Program-made: the position numbers and the translations under genes
Assembly: GCA_017744315.1 (NCBI GenBank)
Contig: JAGIBN010000004.1
Location: 360,017-424,016 of the forward strand
From: Porphyrobacter sp.
GTDB lineage: Bacteria; Pseudomonadota; Alphaproteobacteria; Sphingomonadales; Sphingomonadaceae
Direction of reading: 5' to 3'
Length of the DNA: 64,000 bases
Shown here: positions 1 through 9,824 of the stretch, one piece after another
Layout of the letters: the number at the start of each line of letters is the position of its first letter
How positions within the stretch are numbered: position 1 is the first letter of the stretch
The notes under the pieces: generated by a model
Seen by the model: the letters and a program-made list of their open reading frames with translations, nothing else
What the model was told of the DNA's origin: nothing
The model's database searches: none

Positions 1-1
1 G

Positions 2-1549
2 AAGGAGCGCTGGTTCGATCCTTACAACCAGAACACGCTCAAGGGTGACCGGCCGCTCAATCCGGACAAGCTGCCCCTCATCACAGGGCACGACTGGTTC
101 TTCGCGGGCAGCCTGGTGTCCGACACGGTGCTGGAGCCGCGCACGTTTCCGATCCCCGTAGGCGTGCAGACCACCGATCGTCCGCAGAGCCTTGACGTGT
201 TCGGGAGGGACGCCAGCTACGTCGCCTCGCAGACTTTCATCGCCAGCGCGGCGCTGATCAAGGGCAGTACCGCGTTCAAGCCGCCAGACGTCGAATACCG
301 GATGACGCTGGCGCTCAACCTCAACTACGTCGACGTGCCGGAACGGCGCGTGCTGCATGTCGAGCCGAGCAAGCCGACCCATCGCCTCGATCACTTCCTG
401 GGCGTGCAGGAAGCCTTCATCGACTACCACATCCGCAACGTGTCGGAGCGGTACGACTTCGATTCCGTCCGGGTCGGCATCCAGCCGTTCCAGGCCGATT
501 TTCGCGGCTTCCTGTTCAATGACCAGCAGCTTGGCGTGCGCCTGTTCGGCAACCGCGACAACAACCGCTTCCAGTATAACCTGGCGGCGTTCTGGCGGCT
601 GGAGAAGGACACCAACAGCGGGCTCAACTCGGTGGTTCAGCGCCCGCGCGACGACTTCGTGTTCCTGGCCAATGTCTATCGCCAGGACTTCCTGATCCCG
701 GCGCTGACCAGCCAGGTGACCGTGGCCTACAACCGCAACCGCGAGGCAGGCGAGATCGAGGTCGATGACAACGGCTTCCCGGTCCGCCCGGCCTTGCTCG
801 GGACCTTGCGTGGGCGGGATTATGACGTGGTCTACCTCGGCTACAACGCCGATGGCCGCGTCGGGCGCATCAACGTCACCGCCAGCGCCTATGCCGCGCT
901 CGGAGAAGACCGGAACAACTTCTTCACCGACCGCCCGGCCGACATCCGCTCCTACTTCGGCGCGGCGGAGCTGAGTTACGACCAGGACTGGATGCGCTTC
1001 CGACTGTCGGGTGCCTGGGCCAGCGGCGATTCCGATCCGACTGACGATACCGAGGGCGGGTTCGACGCGATCTTCGAGAACCCGATCTTCGCCGGAGCCG
1101 ACACCAGCTACTGGATCCGCCAGACGATCCCCTTCGCCGGCGGCGGCCGCGCCGTGGCACTGAGCGGGCGCAATGGCCTGCTCAACTCGCTGCGGTCCTC
1201 GAAGGAGCAGGGGCAGTCGAACTTCAACAACCCCGGCCTGATGCTGGTGGGTGCGGGGGCGGATTTCGACCTGACGCCCGAGCTGCGCCTGTCGGGCAAT
1301 GCCAACCACCTGTGGTTCGAGAACACCTCGACCCTCCAGGCGCTGCGGATGGAGGGCTCGATCCCGAAGTCGATCGGCTGGGATCTTTCGGCGGCGGGGA
1401 TCTGGCGGCCGAAGGCGACGCAGAACCTCGTCTTCCGCCTCTCCGCCGCGACGCTCCTCGCCGGGAGCGGCTTCCGCGACCTGTTCGACAACACTGACGG
1501 CTCGAAGGCTTACTACTCCGTGCTGGCCAACGCGATCTTGAGCTACTGA
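2..1549 (+). CDS. Outer-membrane beta-barrel protein, 5' end outside window
   Basis: The frame is open to the first bases of the window (K-E-R-W-F-D-P-Y ahead of the GTG at 116), so the gene begins upstream and the GTG is internal. The product alternates short amphipathic strands rich in aromatic residues with polar turns and ends in Tyr (LANAILSY), as outer-membrane barrels do. It resembles large porin-like barrels but I cannot name a family. Its stop overlaps the start of the ten-heme cytochrome gene (TGATG), so the two are translationally coupled. By analogy with porin-cytochrome modules it may hold or thread the cytochrome through the outer membrane; that role is inference. Confidence 0.75.
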   Translation, partial: KERWFDPYNQNTLKGDRPLNPDKLPLITGHDWFFAGSLVSDTVLEPRTFPIPVGVQTTDRPQSLDVFGRDASYVASQTFIASAALIKGSTAFKPPDVEYRMTLALNLNYVDVPERRVLHVEPSKPTHRLDHFLGVQEAFIDYHIRNVSERYDFDSVRVGIQPFQADFRGFLFNDQQLGVRLFGNRDNNRFQYNLAAFWRLEKDTNSGLNSVVQRPRDDFVFLANVYRQDFLIPALTSQVTVAYNRNREAGEIEVDDNGFPVRPALLGTLRGRDYDVVYLGYNADGRVGRINVTASAYAALGEDRNNFFTDRPADIRSYFGAAELSYDQDWMRFRLSGAWASGDSDPTDDTEGGFDAIFENPIFAGADTSYWIRQTIPFAGGGRAVALSGRNGLLNSLRSSKEQGQSNFNNPGLMLVGAGADFDLTPELRLSGNANHLWFENTSTLQALRMEGSIPKSIGWDLSAAGIWRPKATQNLVFRLSAATLLAGSGFRDLFDNTDGSKAYYSVLANAILSY

Positions 1550-4500
1550 TGCGCAACCTGCTCCGCCTTCTTCTGGTCCCGGTGCTGTTCGCGGCGGCCC
1601 TGCTAGCCGGCAACGCCCTGCGCGCGGCGGGTGGCGAGGTGGCGGTCGAGCGGGACTATTCGCGTGTCATCGCCCCGCCCGCTCCGGCCGGGCAATCGGT
1701 GGCCGACGTCTCGGCCAAGTCCGATGGCTGCTACTCTTGCCACGTCCGCACCGACGCGCCGACAATGCACGAGAGCCCGGCGGTCCGGCTCGGCTGCACC
1801 GACTGCCACGGCGGCGATGCCACGGTCACGGGCAACAGCGAGCTCGAGCACAACGACCCCGCCTATGTCGCCGCGCGCGAGCGGGCCCACGTGCTGCCGC
1901 GCTATCCGGGCAGCTGGCACTACCCCTCTTCAGCCAACCCCGAACGCACTTACGCCCTGCTCAACCGCGAGGCGCCGGAGTTCGTGAAGTTCGTCAACCC
2001 GAGCGACTATCGTGTCGCGCGCGAGGCCTGCGGGGCCTGCCACGTCGAGACGATCGAGGCTGCCGAACGCTCGCTCATGGCCTCGGGCGCAATGCTGTGG
2101 GGCGGGGCGGCGTACAACAACGGCATCCTGCCGTTTAAGAACTACCTCCTGGGCGAAGCCTATACCCGCGAAGGCGAGCCGGCGAAGATCGTCAGCGCCG
2201 GCAACCCGCCGGGCACGATCACGCCCGCCCAGCAAGCGCGCGGCGCGCTGGCCGAACTCTACCCGCTCCCCACCTGGCAAGTTGTCCCCCCGGGAGACGT
2301 GTTCCGCGTGTTCGAGCGCGGCGGGCGCAACATCAGCACCCAGTTCGCCGAGATCGGCCTGCCCAACCCCACCGGCAGCATCCAGCGCCTCGACGAGCCC
2401 GGCCGTCCCGACCTCAAGCAATCGAACCGCGGCCCCGCCACCGGCCTGCGCGTGGCGATCCCGGTGCTCAACATCCACAAGACCCGCCTCAACGACCCGT
2501 TCACCTGGTTCATGGGCACCAACGACCAGCCGGGCGACTATCGGCACTCGGGCTGCGCGAGTTGCCACGTGATCTACGCCAACGACCGCGAGCCGCGGCA
2601 TAGCCTGACGTACGCGCAATACGGGCGCGACGGGCAGTCGGTGACGGTTGATCCGACGATCGCCCAGCTCACCCAATCCTCGGGCCACGGCGCTGTGAAG
2701 CAGCCCGGCGACCACCACGAGGACGAACCGGTCAAGCAAAAGGGGCACCCACTGCGGCACGTGTTCACCCGGGCGATCCCGACCGCGCAGTGCATGAACT
2801 GCCACATGCACCAGCCGAACATCTTCCTGAATTCGTTCCTCGGCTACACCATGTGGGACTACGAGTCCGACGCGCCCGCGATGTGGCCCGAACAGCAGAA
2901 ATACCCCACCGCCGCCGAAGTGCGCGCGGTGCTAGACCGCAACCCGGAAGGCGCCTCTCCGCGCGGCAAGTGGGCCGACCTCGACTTTCTACGCAATGTC
3001 CACGACCTCAACCCGACGCTGAAGGACACGCAGTTCGCCGACTACCACGGCCACGGCTGGAACTTCCGCGCCGTGTTCAAGCGCGACCGCGAGGGCAACC
3101 TGCTCGACGCCGAGGGCAAGATCGTCTCGCCCGACGATCCCGAGAAGTGGCGTCGCGAGGGTGAGGACCAGTTCGTTCCCGTCGGCACCAACCCCGGCAA
3201 GACCGTCCACCTGATGGACATCCACGCCGAGAAGGGCATGCAATGCGCCGACTGCCACTTCGGCCAGGACAGCCACGGCAACGGCCTGATCTACGGCGAA
3301 GTCGCCAACGCGATCGAGATCGGGTGCAAGGACTGCCACGGCACCGCCGACGCCTATCCCACCCTGCTGACCTCAGGCCCGGCCGCGCCGCCACGGGGCA
3401 ACAACCTAGCCCTGTTGCGCAACCTCGACGGCAAGCGGCGGTTCGAATGGACTTACGACAGCATGGGCCGGCAAGTGCTGGTCCAACGCTCGATCGTCGA
3501 CCCAGAGCTCGAATGGCAGGTGAGCCTGGTCAAGGACAGCGTCGACGCCTCCAACCCGCACTTCAACGCCAAGGCCGCTCGCGCCAAGCTGATGAGCCGC
3601 GACGGGGCAGAGACCGGCAAGTTCGAATTCGGCCCCGGCATCGCCCCGGCCGAACGCGCGCACCAGGACGGCGAGATGGCGTGCTTCACCTGCCACCTGT
3701 CGTGGACCACCAGCTGCGGCGGCTGCCACTTGCCGATCGAGGCGAACTGGCAAAGCCCGGTTCACCGCTACGAAGGCGAGACCACCCGCAACTTCGCCAC
3801 CTACAACCCCCAAGTCGCGCGCGACGAGATGTTCCAGCTCGGCAAGCATATGACGACCAAGGGCAACCAGGTCGCGCCAGTCCGCTCGACCAGCGCGCTG
3901 GTGCTCAGCTCGACCAACCTCAACCGGGAGCGGATCTACGTCCAGCAGCCGCCGATCAGTTCGATCGGCTTCTCCAGCCAGGCCTTCGCCCCGCACTTCC
4001 CGCACACCGTGCGCACGACCGAGACCAAGACCTGTTCCGACTGCCACCTGAGCGACAAGGACGACAACAACGCGATCATGGCGCAGTTGCTCCTGCTCGG
4101 TACCAACTACGTGAACTTCATCGGCCTCAACGCCTGGACCGGGCTGGAAGGCGGGTTCGAGGCGGTGCGGGTGACCGAGTGGGAAGAGCCGCAAGCGGTG
4201 ATCGGCAGCTATCTCCAGCGTTATGCCTATCCCGACTACTGGCGCCTGCATGTGGAACAGAACAACCGCGAGCTGAAGAACTGGACCCGCGGCAAGACCT
4301 TCGACGCCAACCTCTCCGGAGAAACGCAAGCGTTCGAGGAGTTCGCCAACGTCCACGAGAAGACCGGCGATCGCGTTGGCTGCCTGCAGCTGCGCGGCGA
4401 GTACATGTACGTGGCCGAGGGCAAGGGCGGCTTCCGCGTCTATGACGTGGCCTCGATCGCCAACAAGGGCTTCTCCGAACGGATCCTGACCGCGCCGTTC

Positions 4501-5547
4501 TCCGCCCTCGGACAGGACACTCACGTCGCCTCGAAGAACGCCACCTGCATGGCGCTGCCGACCAACCAGCCGATCGCGCCGACCCGCAGCACCGCGGAGT
4601 TGCGCGCGCTGAACCAGGAGCAGGCGTTCCTGCCGATCTACAACTACGCCGCGATCACCGATGCCGAGGAAGGGCTGATCCTGGTCAACGTCAACACCCT
4701 GGCCGACGGCGAATTCCGCAACAACAAGCTCAAGCGCGCGGTGACCTGGAACGAAGGCGGCGTGCTCAACGGTGCGCGGCACATCGTGCTGGCGGGTGAG
4801 GTCGCCTACATCACCACCGCGCGCGGGCTGGCGGTGGTCGACCTCGCCGACCCGCTCCATCCGAAGCTCGCCGCCGAGCGGGCGCTGACAGATGCACGGG
4901 CGAGTGCGGTCCAGTTCCGCTATCTCTGGGTCACCGACGCCGAGGGCGTGAAGCTGTTCGACGTCACCAACTTGCGCAATCCCGTCGCGGTCCCCTCCGG
5001 CACCGTGCCGCTCGCCGACGCGCGGCGGCTCTACATCGCGCGAACATACGCCTACGTCGCCGCCAAGCAGGACGGGCTGGTGATTCTCAACGTCACCAAT
5101 CCCATGGCGCCGAAGATCTACCGGCAGGAGACATTCGGCGGCGCGATGAACGACGTCGAGGACGTGGTAGTCGCCTCCACCAATGCCTCGCTGTTTGCCT
5201 ATGTTGCGGACGGACGGAACGGGATGAAAGTGCTGCAGCTCACCAGCCCCGACAGCCAGCGCAACTTCTACGGCTTCAGCCCCGCACCGGTGCCTGAGTT
5301 GATCGCCTGGGCGAAGACCCCCTCACCCGCTCTCGCCATGTCCAAGGGCCTCGACCGCGACCGCGCGGTGGACGAGACCGGCGGCCAGATCGCGGTATTC
5401 GGACGGCTCGGATCGAGGCCGTTCACCCGGCCGGAGATGGAACGCCTGTTCCTGACTAAGGGCGGTGTGCCGTGGAAGGTCAGCGACGAGCCGGACATGG
5501 CGGCGTGGGTGCCGGGCCGCGGGCCGGTGGTGGCGAGTACTCGTTAA
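1549..5547 (+). CDS. Ten-heme c-type cytochrome with C-terminal LVIVD-type repeats
   Basis: A 1332-aa exported protein with an N-terminal signal segment (residues 1-27). Ten CxxCH heme-binding motifs begin near residues 61, 83, 161, 336, 415, 566, 593, 712, 723 and 829. The last third (about 960-1200) has repeats of the type [18 protein letters not shown], matching the LVIVD beta-propeller-like repeat. The protein is therefore a periplasmic or surface multiheme electron carrier fused to a propeller-like domain. The start ATG overlaps the stop of the barrel gene. The substrate is not visible. A signal-peptide cysteine lipobox is absent, so it is probably not a lipoprotein. Confidence 0.9.
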   Translation: MRNLLRLLLVPVLFAAALLAGNALRAAGGEVAVERDYSRVIAPPAPAGQSVADVSAKSDGCYSCHVRTDAPTMHESPAVRLGCTDCHGGDATVTGNSELEHNDPAYVAARERAHVLPRYPGSWHYPSSANPERTYALLNREAPEFVKFVNPSDYRVAREACGACHVETIEAAERSLMASGAMLWGGAAYNNGILPFKNYLLGEAYTREGEPAKIVSAGNPPGTITPAQQARGALAELYPLPTWQVVPPGDVFRVFERGGRNISTQFAEIGLPNPTGSIQRLDEPGRPDLKQSNRGPATGLRVAIPVLNIHKTRLNDPFTWFMGTNDQPGDYRHSGCASCHVIYANDREPRHSLTYAQYGRDGQSVTVDPTIAQLTQSSGHGAVKQPGDHHEDEPVKQKGHPLRHVFTRAIPTAQCMNCHMHQPNIFLNSFLGYTMWDYESDAPAMWPEQQKYPTAAEVRAVLDRNPEGASPRGKWADLDFLRNVHDLNPTLKDTQFADYHGHGWNFRAVFKRDREGNLLDAEGKIVSPDDPEKWRREGEDQFVPVGTNPGKTVHLMDIHAEKGMQCADCHFGQDSHGNGLIYGEVANAIEIGCKDCHGTADAYPTLLTSGPAAPPRGNNLALLRNLDGKRRFEWTYDSMGRQVLVQRSIVDPELEWQVSLVKDSVDASNPHFNAKAARAKLMSRDGAETGKFEFGPGIAPAERAHQDGEMACFTCHLSWTTSCGGCHLPIEANWQSPVHRYEGETTRNFATYNPQVARDEMFQLGKHMTTKGNQVAPVRSTSALVLSSTNLNRERIYVQQPPISSIGFSSQAFAPHFPHTVRTTETKTCSDCHLSDKDDNNAIMAQLLLLGTNYVNFIGLNAWTGLEGGFEAVRVTEWEEPQAVIGSYLQRYAYPDYWRLHVEQNNRELKNWTRGKTFDANLSGETQAFEEFANVHEKTGDRVGCLQLRGEYMYVAEGKGGFRVYDVASIANKGFSERILTAPFSALGQDTHVASKNATCMALPTNQPIAPTRSTAELRALNQEQAFLPIYNYAAITDAEEGLILVNVNTLADGEFRNNKLKRAVTWNEGGVLNGARHIVLAGEVAYITTARGLAVVDLADPLHPKLAAERALTDARASAVQFRYLWVTDAEGVKLFDVTNLRNPVAVPSGTVPLADARRLYIARTYAYVAAKQDGLVILNVTNPMAPKIYRQETFGGAMNDVEDVVVASTNASLFAYVADGRNGMKVLQLTSPDSQRNFYGFSPAPVPELIAWAKTPSPALAMSKGLDRDRAVDETGGQIAVFGRLGSRPFTRPEMERLFLTKGGVPWKVSDEPDMAAWVPGRGPVVASTR

Positions 5548-5551
5548 CCAG

Positions 5552-7327
5552 TCAACCTACGCGGGACGCGTAAGTCTCAGGCAAGTCACCTAGCGCATCG
5601 CGCAGCGGTCCGAGCCACGCATCGAACGCATGCCACTGGTCCACGCCGTCGCGGTTGATCGGACGGCGCACTTGCTCGCTCGACGCGGTGCGGACGGGGC
5701 GGCTGCTGCGGTGGAAGTCGAGGCAAGCTTCCTCGAACGGCAGCCCGAGGTATTCGAGCATGTCACGCACCACTGTTTCCGGATCGTCGAGCAGTTCCTC
5801 GTGGATCACGCGATGGATGCGGCCCGGCAGGACGCGGTCGTAATGATCCATCGCCCGCACATAGTCCGCGTAATAACGGCCGATGTGTTCGAGGTCGTAA
5901 GTGAAGCCCTGCCCCATGGCGAAGTGCTGGCGGAAGTTGGAGAAGCAGCAGTCCAGCGGATGGCGCCGCGCGTCGATGATCTTCGCGTTCGGCAGCATCA
6001 GGTGGATCAGGCCGGCGTAGGACCAGTTGTTCGGCAGCTTGTCGATGAAGAACGGCCTGCCGCTCTTGCGCTGAACGCGGGTGCGCTCGATGAACTCGGC
6101 GCCGAGGCGTGCCAGCGTCTCCCGATCGAGCGACGCGGCGACTGTCGGCCAGTGGCGGGCGCTCGTGCCCTGCGCCTGTGTCTCGCGGCGGACCATCGCG
6201 GGAAGGTCCGGCAGTTCCATTGTGCCTTCGATCTGCGAATGGCAGGACAGGATCTGCTCGATCAGCGTCGACCCTGCACGCGGCAGGCCGACGATGAAGA
6301 TGGGGTCGGGCGAGGGATCGCCCCAGCCGGCGCGCTCGGCCACGAATTCGGGCGTGAAGGTGGCGATCACCTCATCGACCTGACCTTCGACAGCCGCGGG
6401 ATCGTGGCGGACCTCGTCCTTCCGCAGGGCATTGGCCGCGGCATAGTGGCGAAACGACTCTTCGGCCTTGCCGCTGTCGGCATAGGCCTTCCCGAGCGCG
6501 AAGTGCAGGTGGAGCCGGTCTTCCGGGGCCGGCTCGCCAGCCAGCGCGTCTTCCATGGCCGCAACATCATCGTCGCCGAAGCGTACCGTCTTGAGATTGG
6601 CGAGGCTCCACCAGACCTCGCCCAGGTCCGGCTTGACCGCGATCGCGCGGCGGTAGGCGGCGATACTTTCGTCCTGGCGGCCAACGGTCTTGAGCGCGTG
6701 GCCGTAGCTCATCAGCAGCTTGGGATGCTCCGGGAAGGCCGGGATCAAATCCTCGTATATCCGCAGCGCTTCGTCATAGTCGCCGATCCTACCGAGCGTG
6801 GCGGCCCTGAGGTTGCGGTTCGCGGGATCGACGTCTCCCGCATCGGCCAGCGCGTCGAGCGTTTCGGCAGCCTCCGCAAAGCGGTTCTGGCGGTAGAGCA
6901 CCGTGGCGAGATTGCCCCGCGCTGCGGTGAAGCCCGGTGCCAGTTCCAGCGCGCGGCGCAGCAGCACCTCGGCATCGCGCAACCGCCCGATCCGCCCAGC
7001 CAGCTCGGCCATGAGCCGGATCGCCGCCACGTCGAACGGCTGGGCCTTGAGCCGTGCGCGCAACAGTCCTTCGGCCTGCGGCAGGTCGCCCGCGTTCATC
7101 GCCTGGGCGATGGCGATCATGTCCCTGTCGAACGCGGAGGTGCGGATCGCCGAAAGCTCGGCCTCGGAGGCTTCCTCGTCCTCTCCCATTGCCCGGAGAG
7201 CCTGGCCCAGGAGGCGCCATCCCTCGGCGTTCTGGGCGTCATCGCGAAGCAGGATGCGCAGGCGCTCAGCGGCCTCGGCCGGGTTGTCCCTGACAAACCT
7301 GTCGATAGCTGTTGCTGGCCCCACCAT
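5552..7327 (-). CDS. TPR-repeat sulfotransferase family protein
   Basis: A 591-aa protein with two parts. Residues about 15-310 are tetratricopeptide repeats (AEGWRLLGQALRAMGE, GEVWWSLANLKT and similar). The C-terminal part is a sulfotransferase fold with the PAPS 5'-phosphosulfate loop GLPRAGSTLIEQIL near residue 345 and a later DARRHPLDCCFSNF segment typical of the 3'-phosphate-binding region. Such TPR-sulfotransferases are common in alphaproteobacteria; the acceptor is unknown. There is no signal peptide, so it is cytoplasmic. It converges on the cytochrome gene with only 4 bp between the stops. Confidence 0.88.
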   Translation of the reverse strand: MVGPATAIDRFVRDNPAEAAERLRILLRDDAQNAEGWRLLGQALRAMGEDEEASEAELSAIRTSAFDRDMIAIAQAMNAGDLPQAEGLLRARLKAQPFDVAAIRLMAELAGRIGRLRDAEVLLRRALELAPGFTAARGNLATVLYRQNRFAEAAETLDALADAGDVDPANRNLRAATLGRIGDYDEALRIYEDLIPAFPEHPKLLMSYGHALKTVGRQDESIAAYRRAIAVKPDLGEVWWSLANLKTVRFGDDDVAAMEDALAGEPAPEDRLHLHFALGKAYADSGKAEESFRHYAAANALRKDEVRHDPAAVEGQVDEVIATFTPEFVAERAGWGDPSPDPIFIVGLPRAGSTLIEQILSCHSQIEGTMELPDLPAMVRRETQAQGTSARHWPTVAASLDRETLARLGAEFIERTRVQRKSGRPFFIDKLPNNWSYAGLIHLMLPNAKIIDARRHPLDCCFSNFRQHFAMGQGFTYDLEHIGRYYADYVRAMDHYDRVLPGRIHRVIHEELLDDPETVVRDMLEYLGLPFEEACLDFHRSSRPVRTASSEQVRRPINRDGVDQWHAFDAWLGPLRDALGDLPETYASRVG

Positions 7328-7373
7328 GCCCCTGCTCTAACATGGCGCAATAAGGTCGCCACAGGAGATTCGC

Positions 7374-8774
7374 ATGCGTTCGATTGCCGCTGTCCTGCTT
7401 CTCGCCGTGCCTGTTACCGCCGCTGCCCAATCCCGCCCCCAGGCCCATCCCCAAGCCGAAGCCCAGGCGCTGGCCCTGTCGCAGGAAACGATCGCACTGC
7501 GTTCCGTGCAGGGAGACGGCAACAAGACGGCCGACGTGGCGCAGGCCTTCCGCAAGGCGCTGCTAGCCGGCGGTTGGGCGGACAAGGACATCGAGATCGT
7601 GCCGGTTGACGATACCGCCTATCTCGTCGCCACCTGGCCGGGCAGCGATCCCTCGCTCAAGCCCGTCCTGCTGTCGGCCCACATGGACGTGGTCGAGGCC
7701 AAACCCGAGGATTGGGAACGCGATCCGTTCACCCCGGTGGTGGAGAACGGCTACCTCTATGGCCGCGGGGCGAGCGACACCAAGTTCGAAGCCTCGCTCG
7801 CGGTAGCCTCGATGATCGAGCTTCGGCGCCAGGGCTTCAAGCCCAAGCGTACCATCGTGATCGCCTATTCGGGCGACGAGGAAACCACGATGAAGACCTC
7901 GCGCATGATCACCGACCGGTTCAAGGATGCCGAGCTGGTGATCAACATCGACGGCGCTTCGGGCACCTTCTCGGAAGAGACCGGCAAGCCGCTCTACTGG
8001 TCGTGGCAGGGGGCGGAGAAGACCTACATCGACTTCCAGCTCGAGGTGACCAATCCCGGCGGCCACAGCTCCGCGCCGCGTCCAGAGAATGCCATCGCCC
8101 AGCTGTCGGAAGCGCTGGCCCGGATCGGCGCCTATCGCTTCGCCCCCGAAGTGAACGACATCACCCGCGCCTATTTCGAGAAGGCTGCCGCGCTCCAGCC
8201 GGAGCCCGAGCTGGCGGCAGCGATGCGCGCCTTTGCCAAGGACCCGAACGACGCCGCGGCGCTGGCAGTCCTGCGCAATGATCCGTCGATGGCCGGGCGC
8301 ATCGCCACGACTTGCGTGCCGACCATGGTCCAGGGCGGACATGCCGCCAACGCCTTGCCCCAACGCGCGACGGCAGTGGTCAACTGCCGCGTGTTCCCCG
8401 GGCACTCCAACCCAGAGATTCAGGCCGAGTTGGAGCGGGTGGCAGCTGTGCCGCAAGTGAGGTTCACCGACATCACCGGTGACACCTCAACCGCTTCCCC
8501 CGCCTCGCCCCTGAAGCCCGAATTCATCAGCGTGTTCGAGAAGGGCGCGCGCAAGGCCTGGGGCGACGTGCCCATCATTCCGATGCAGTCATCTGGCGCG
8601 TCGGATTCGATGTGGTTCCGTGCGGTCGGCGTGCCGAGCTATGGGGCGAGCGCGAGCATGAGCAAGGATTCGGACGACTTCTCGCACGGGCTCAACGAGC
8701 GCATTTCGCTGGCGAACCTCGGGCCGGGGGTGACGTACTACCTCAGCGTGATGACGGACCTGGCTTCGAAGTAA
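7374..8774 (+). CDS. M20 family metallopeptidase, exported
   Basis: A 466-aa zinc carboxypeptidase/deacylase of the M20/M25/M40 group. It has a cleavable signal peptide (MRSIAAVLLLAVPVTAAAQS). The metal and catalytic motifs are in order: SAHMDVVE (His-x-Asp), GRGASDTK (bridging Asp), YSGDEETT (Glu-Glu) and DDFSHGLNE (C-terminal His). The dimerisation insert starts around the GGHSSAP motif. It probably trims peptides or N-acyl amino acids in the periplasm. It is divergent from the sulfotransferase gene (46 bp apart). Confidence 0.9.
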   Translation: MRSIAAVLLLAVPVTAAAQSRPQAHPQAEAQALALSQETIALRSVQGDGNKTADVAQAFRKALLAGGWADKDIEIVPVDDTAYLVATWPGSDPSLKPVLLSAHMDVVEAKPEDWERDPFTPVVENGYLYGRGASDTKFEASLAVASMIELRRQGFKPKRTIVIAYSGDEETTMKTSRMITDRFKDAELVINIDGASGTFSEETGKPLYWSWQGAEKTYIDFQLEVTNPGGHSSAPRPENAIAQLSEALARIGAYRFAPEVNDITRAYFEKAAALQPEPELAAAMRAFAKDPNDAAALAVLRNDPSMAGRIATTCVPTMVQGGHAANALPQRATAVVNCRVFPGHSNPEIQAELERVAAVPQVRFTDITGDTSTASPASPLKPEFISVFEKGARKAWGDVPIIPMQSSGASDSMWFRAVGVPSYGASASMSKDSDDFSHGLNERISLANLGPGVTYYLSVMTDLASK

Positions 8775-8784
8775 GCTCTCAAGA

Positions 8785-8811
8785 CCCTCCCCGAGACAAG
8801 CTCGGGGAGGA
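8785..8811. terminator. Perfect 10-bp hairpin between convergent genes, repeated in the window
   Basis: CCTCCCCGAG at 8786-8795 pairs exactly with CTCGGGGAGG at 8801-8810 around a 5-nt loop. It sits between the stops of the M20 peptidase and the CcmI-like gene, so it may end transcription both ways. There is no strong T run. A near copy occurs at 52178-52208, so it may also be a dispersed REP-like palindrome. Confidence 0.6.
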
Positions 8812-8818
8812 CTTAACT

Positions 8819-9766
8819 CTACGAAACCCCCAGCGTTTCCGCCGCCGCCTCAATCTCGGCTCGCCTCTGCGGGTTTGCCGCCACCGCTGACTGCAACGCC
8901 TTGCCCGCATCGCCCTCACGGCCGAGCGTCTGGTAGCTGCGCATGAGCATGATCCAACCTTCGACGTTGCCCGGCTCTCGCTCAAGCCGGGCCGCGAGAC
9001 GTTCGACCATGCCTTCGGCCATGTCTTGCTGTTCCGAGGGACGCATCTTCGATGCGGCGGCGAGTTGATCCTGCGTAGGTCCAGGAATGCCCGCCATCGC
9101 CGGGACCGACTTGGGGCGCAGCGTTTCGGTCGCTGCAAGCTGGCGGCTCACGTCGATGGAGTTGATCTTGCCGACCTGCTCGATCGTGCGCTTGAGATCC
9201 GCTTCCCACGGCGCGCCGGGCGGGGTTTCGCCCAATAGCGCGACCCAATCGGCGATCGCGCCCTTATGATCGCCCGCCAGATCCTTCTCGACCGCGAGGA
9301 AGTAGCGGGCGCGCGGGTCCTTGGGATCGAGCTGGATCGCCTTGCGGAAGGCCTCGCGCGCCGGGCCTGGCATCGGGTCGCGCTCGCTCGCCATCGCCAA
9401 CGCCTCGCCCAGCGAGGACCACAGGACCGCGCTATCGGGATCGGCCTCGGTCGCGCGGCGGTAAGCAGTGGCGGCTTCTTCGAACCGGCCAAGTTCGAAA
9501 TAAGCGAAGCCGAGCTTCTGCCACGCGCCGGCGTTCTCCGGCTGCGCGCTGGCCTGGCGTTCGAGCTCGCTCAGCGGGTCTTGCTCGCCTGGGACTGCGG
9601 GCGTGTCTTCAGCAGTGTCGATCAGCCGATGGCCGATCACACCCACGGCGAGCGCAACCGCCACCACGGCGGCGATGCCTCCGGCCCCGATCTTTTGCAG
9701 CAAACTCTTCACTCGTACCCCCGACCCATAGTCCTTCGGGAATAGCAGCGAATTCCTCGGCTTCAA
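8819..9766 (-). CDS. CcmI/CycH-like TPR protein (cytochrome c biogenesis type)
   Basis: A 315-aa protein with one membrane helix near residues 27-47 and a periplasmic TPR region. The C-terminal part (GPTQDQLAAASKM..., GMVERLAARLEREP, GWIMLMRSYQTLGRE) follows the pattern of the CcmI/CycH TPR domain that presents apocytochrome c to the heme ligation machinery. It lacks the second membrane helix of full-length CcmI. It lies between two multiheme cytochrome loci, which fits a role in their maturation, though its normal place is with the ccm operon, not seen here. A GTG at 9712 is an alternative start close to the membrane helix. Confidence 0.75.
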   Translation of the reverse strand: MKPRNSLLFPKDYGSGVRVKSLLQKIGAGGIAAVVAVALAVGVIGHRLIDTAEDTPAVPGEQDPLSELERQASAQPENAGAWQKLGFAYFELGRFEEAATAYRRATEADPDSAVLWSSLGEALAMASERDPMPGPAREAFRKAIQLDPKDPRARYFLAVEKDLAGDHKGAIADWVALLGETPPGAPWEADLKRTIEQVGKINSIDVSRQLAATETLRPKSVPAMAGIPGPTQDQLAAASKMRPSEQQDMAEGMVERLAARLEREPGNVEGWIMLMRSYQTLGREGDAGKALQSAVAANPQRRAEIEAAAETLGVS

Positions 9767-9824
9767 TCCGACAGGCAGTTGTTGCCGCGCTGCCTTTCGG
9801 GCATGAGGCCGGCGGGGGTCTCAA

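Noticed and set aside
3406..4860. 484-aa open frame opposite the ten-heme cytochrome gene
   Set aside because: Antisense shadow of a gene with ten heme motifs.
5630..7609. 659-aa open frame opposite the TPR-sulfotransferase gene
   Set aside because: It is antisense to a well-supported gene, has no family motif and arises from high G+C.
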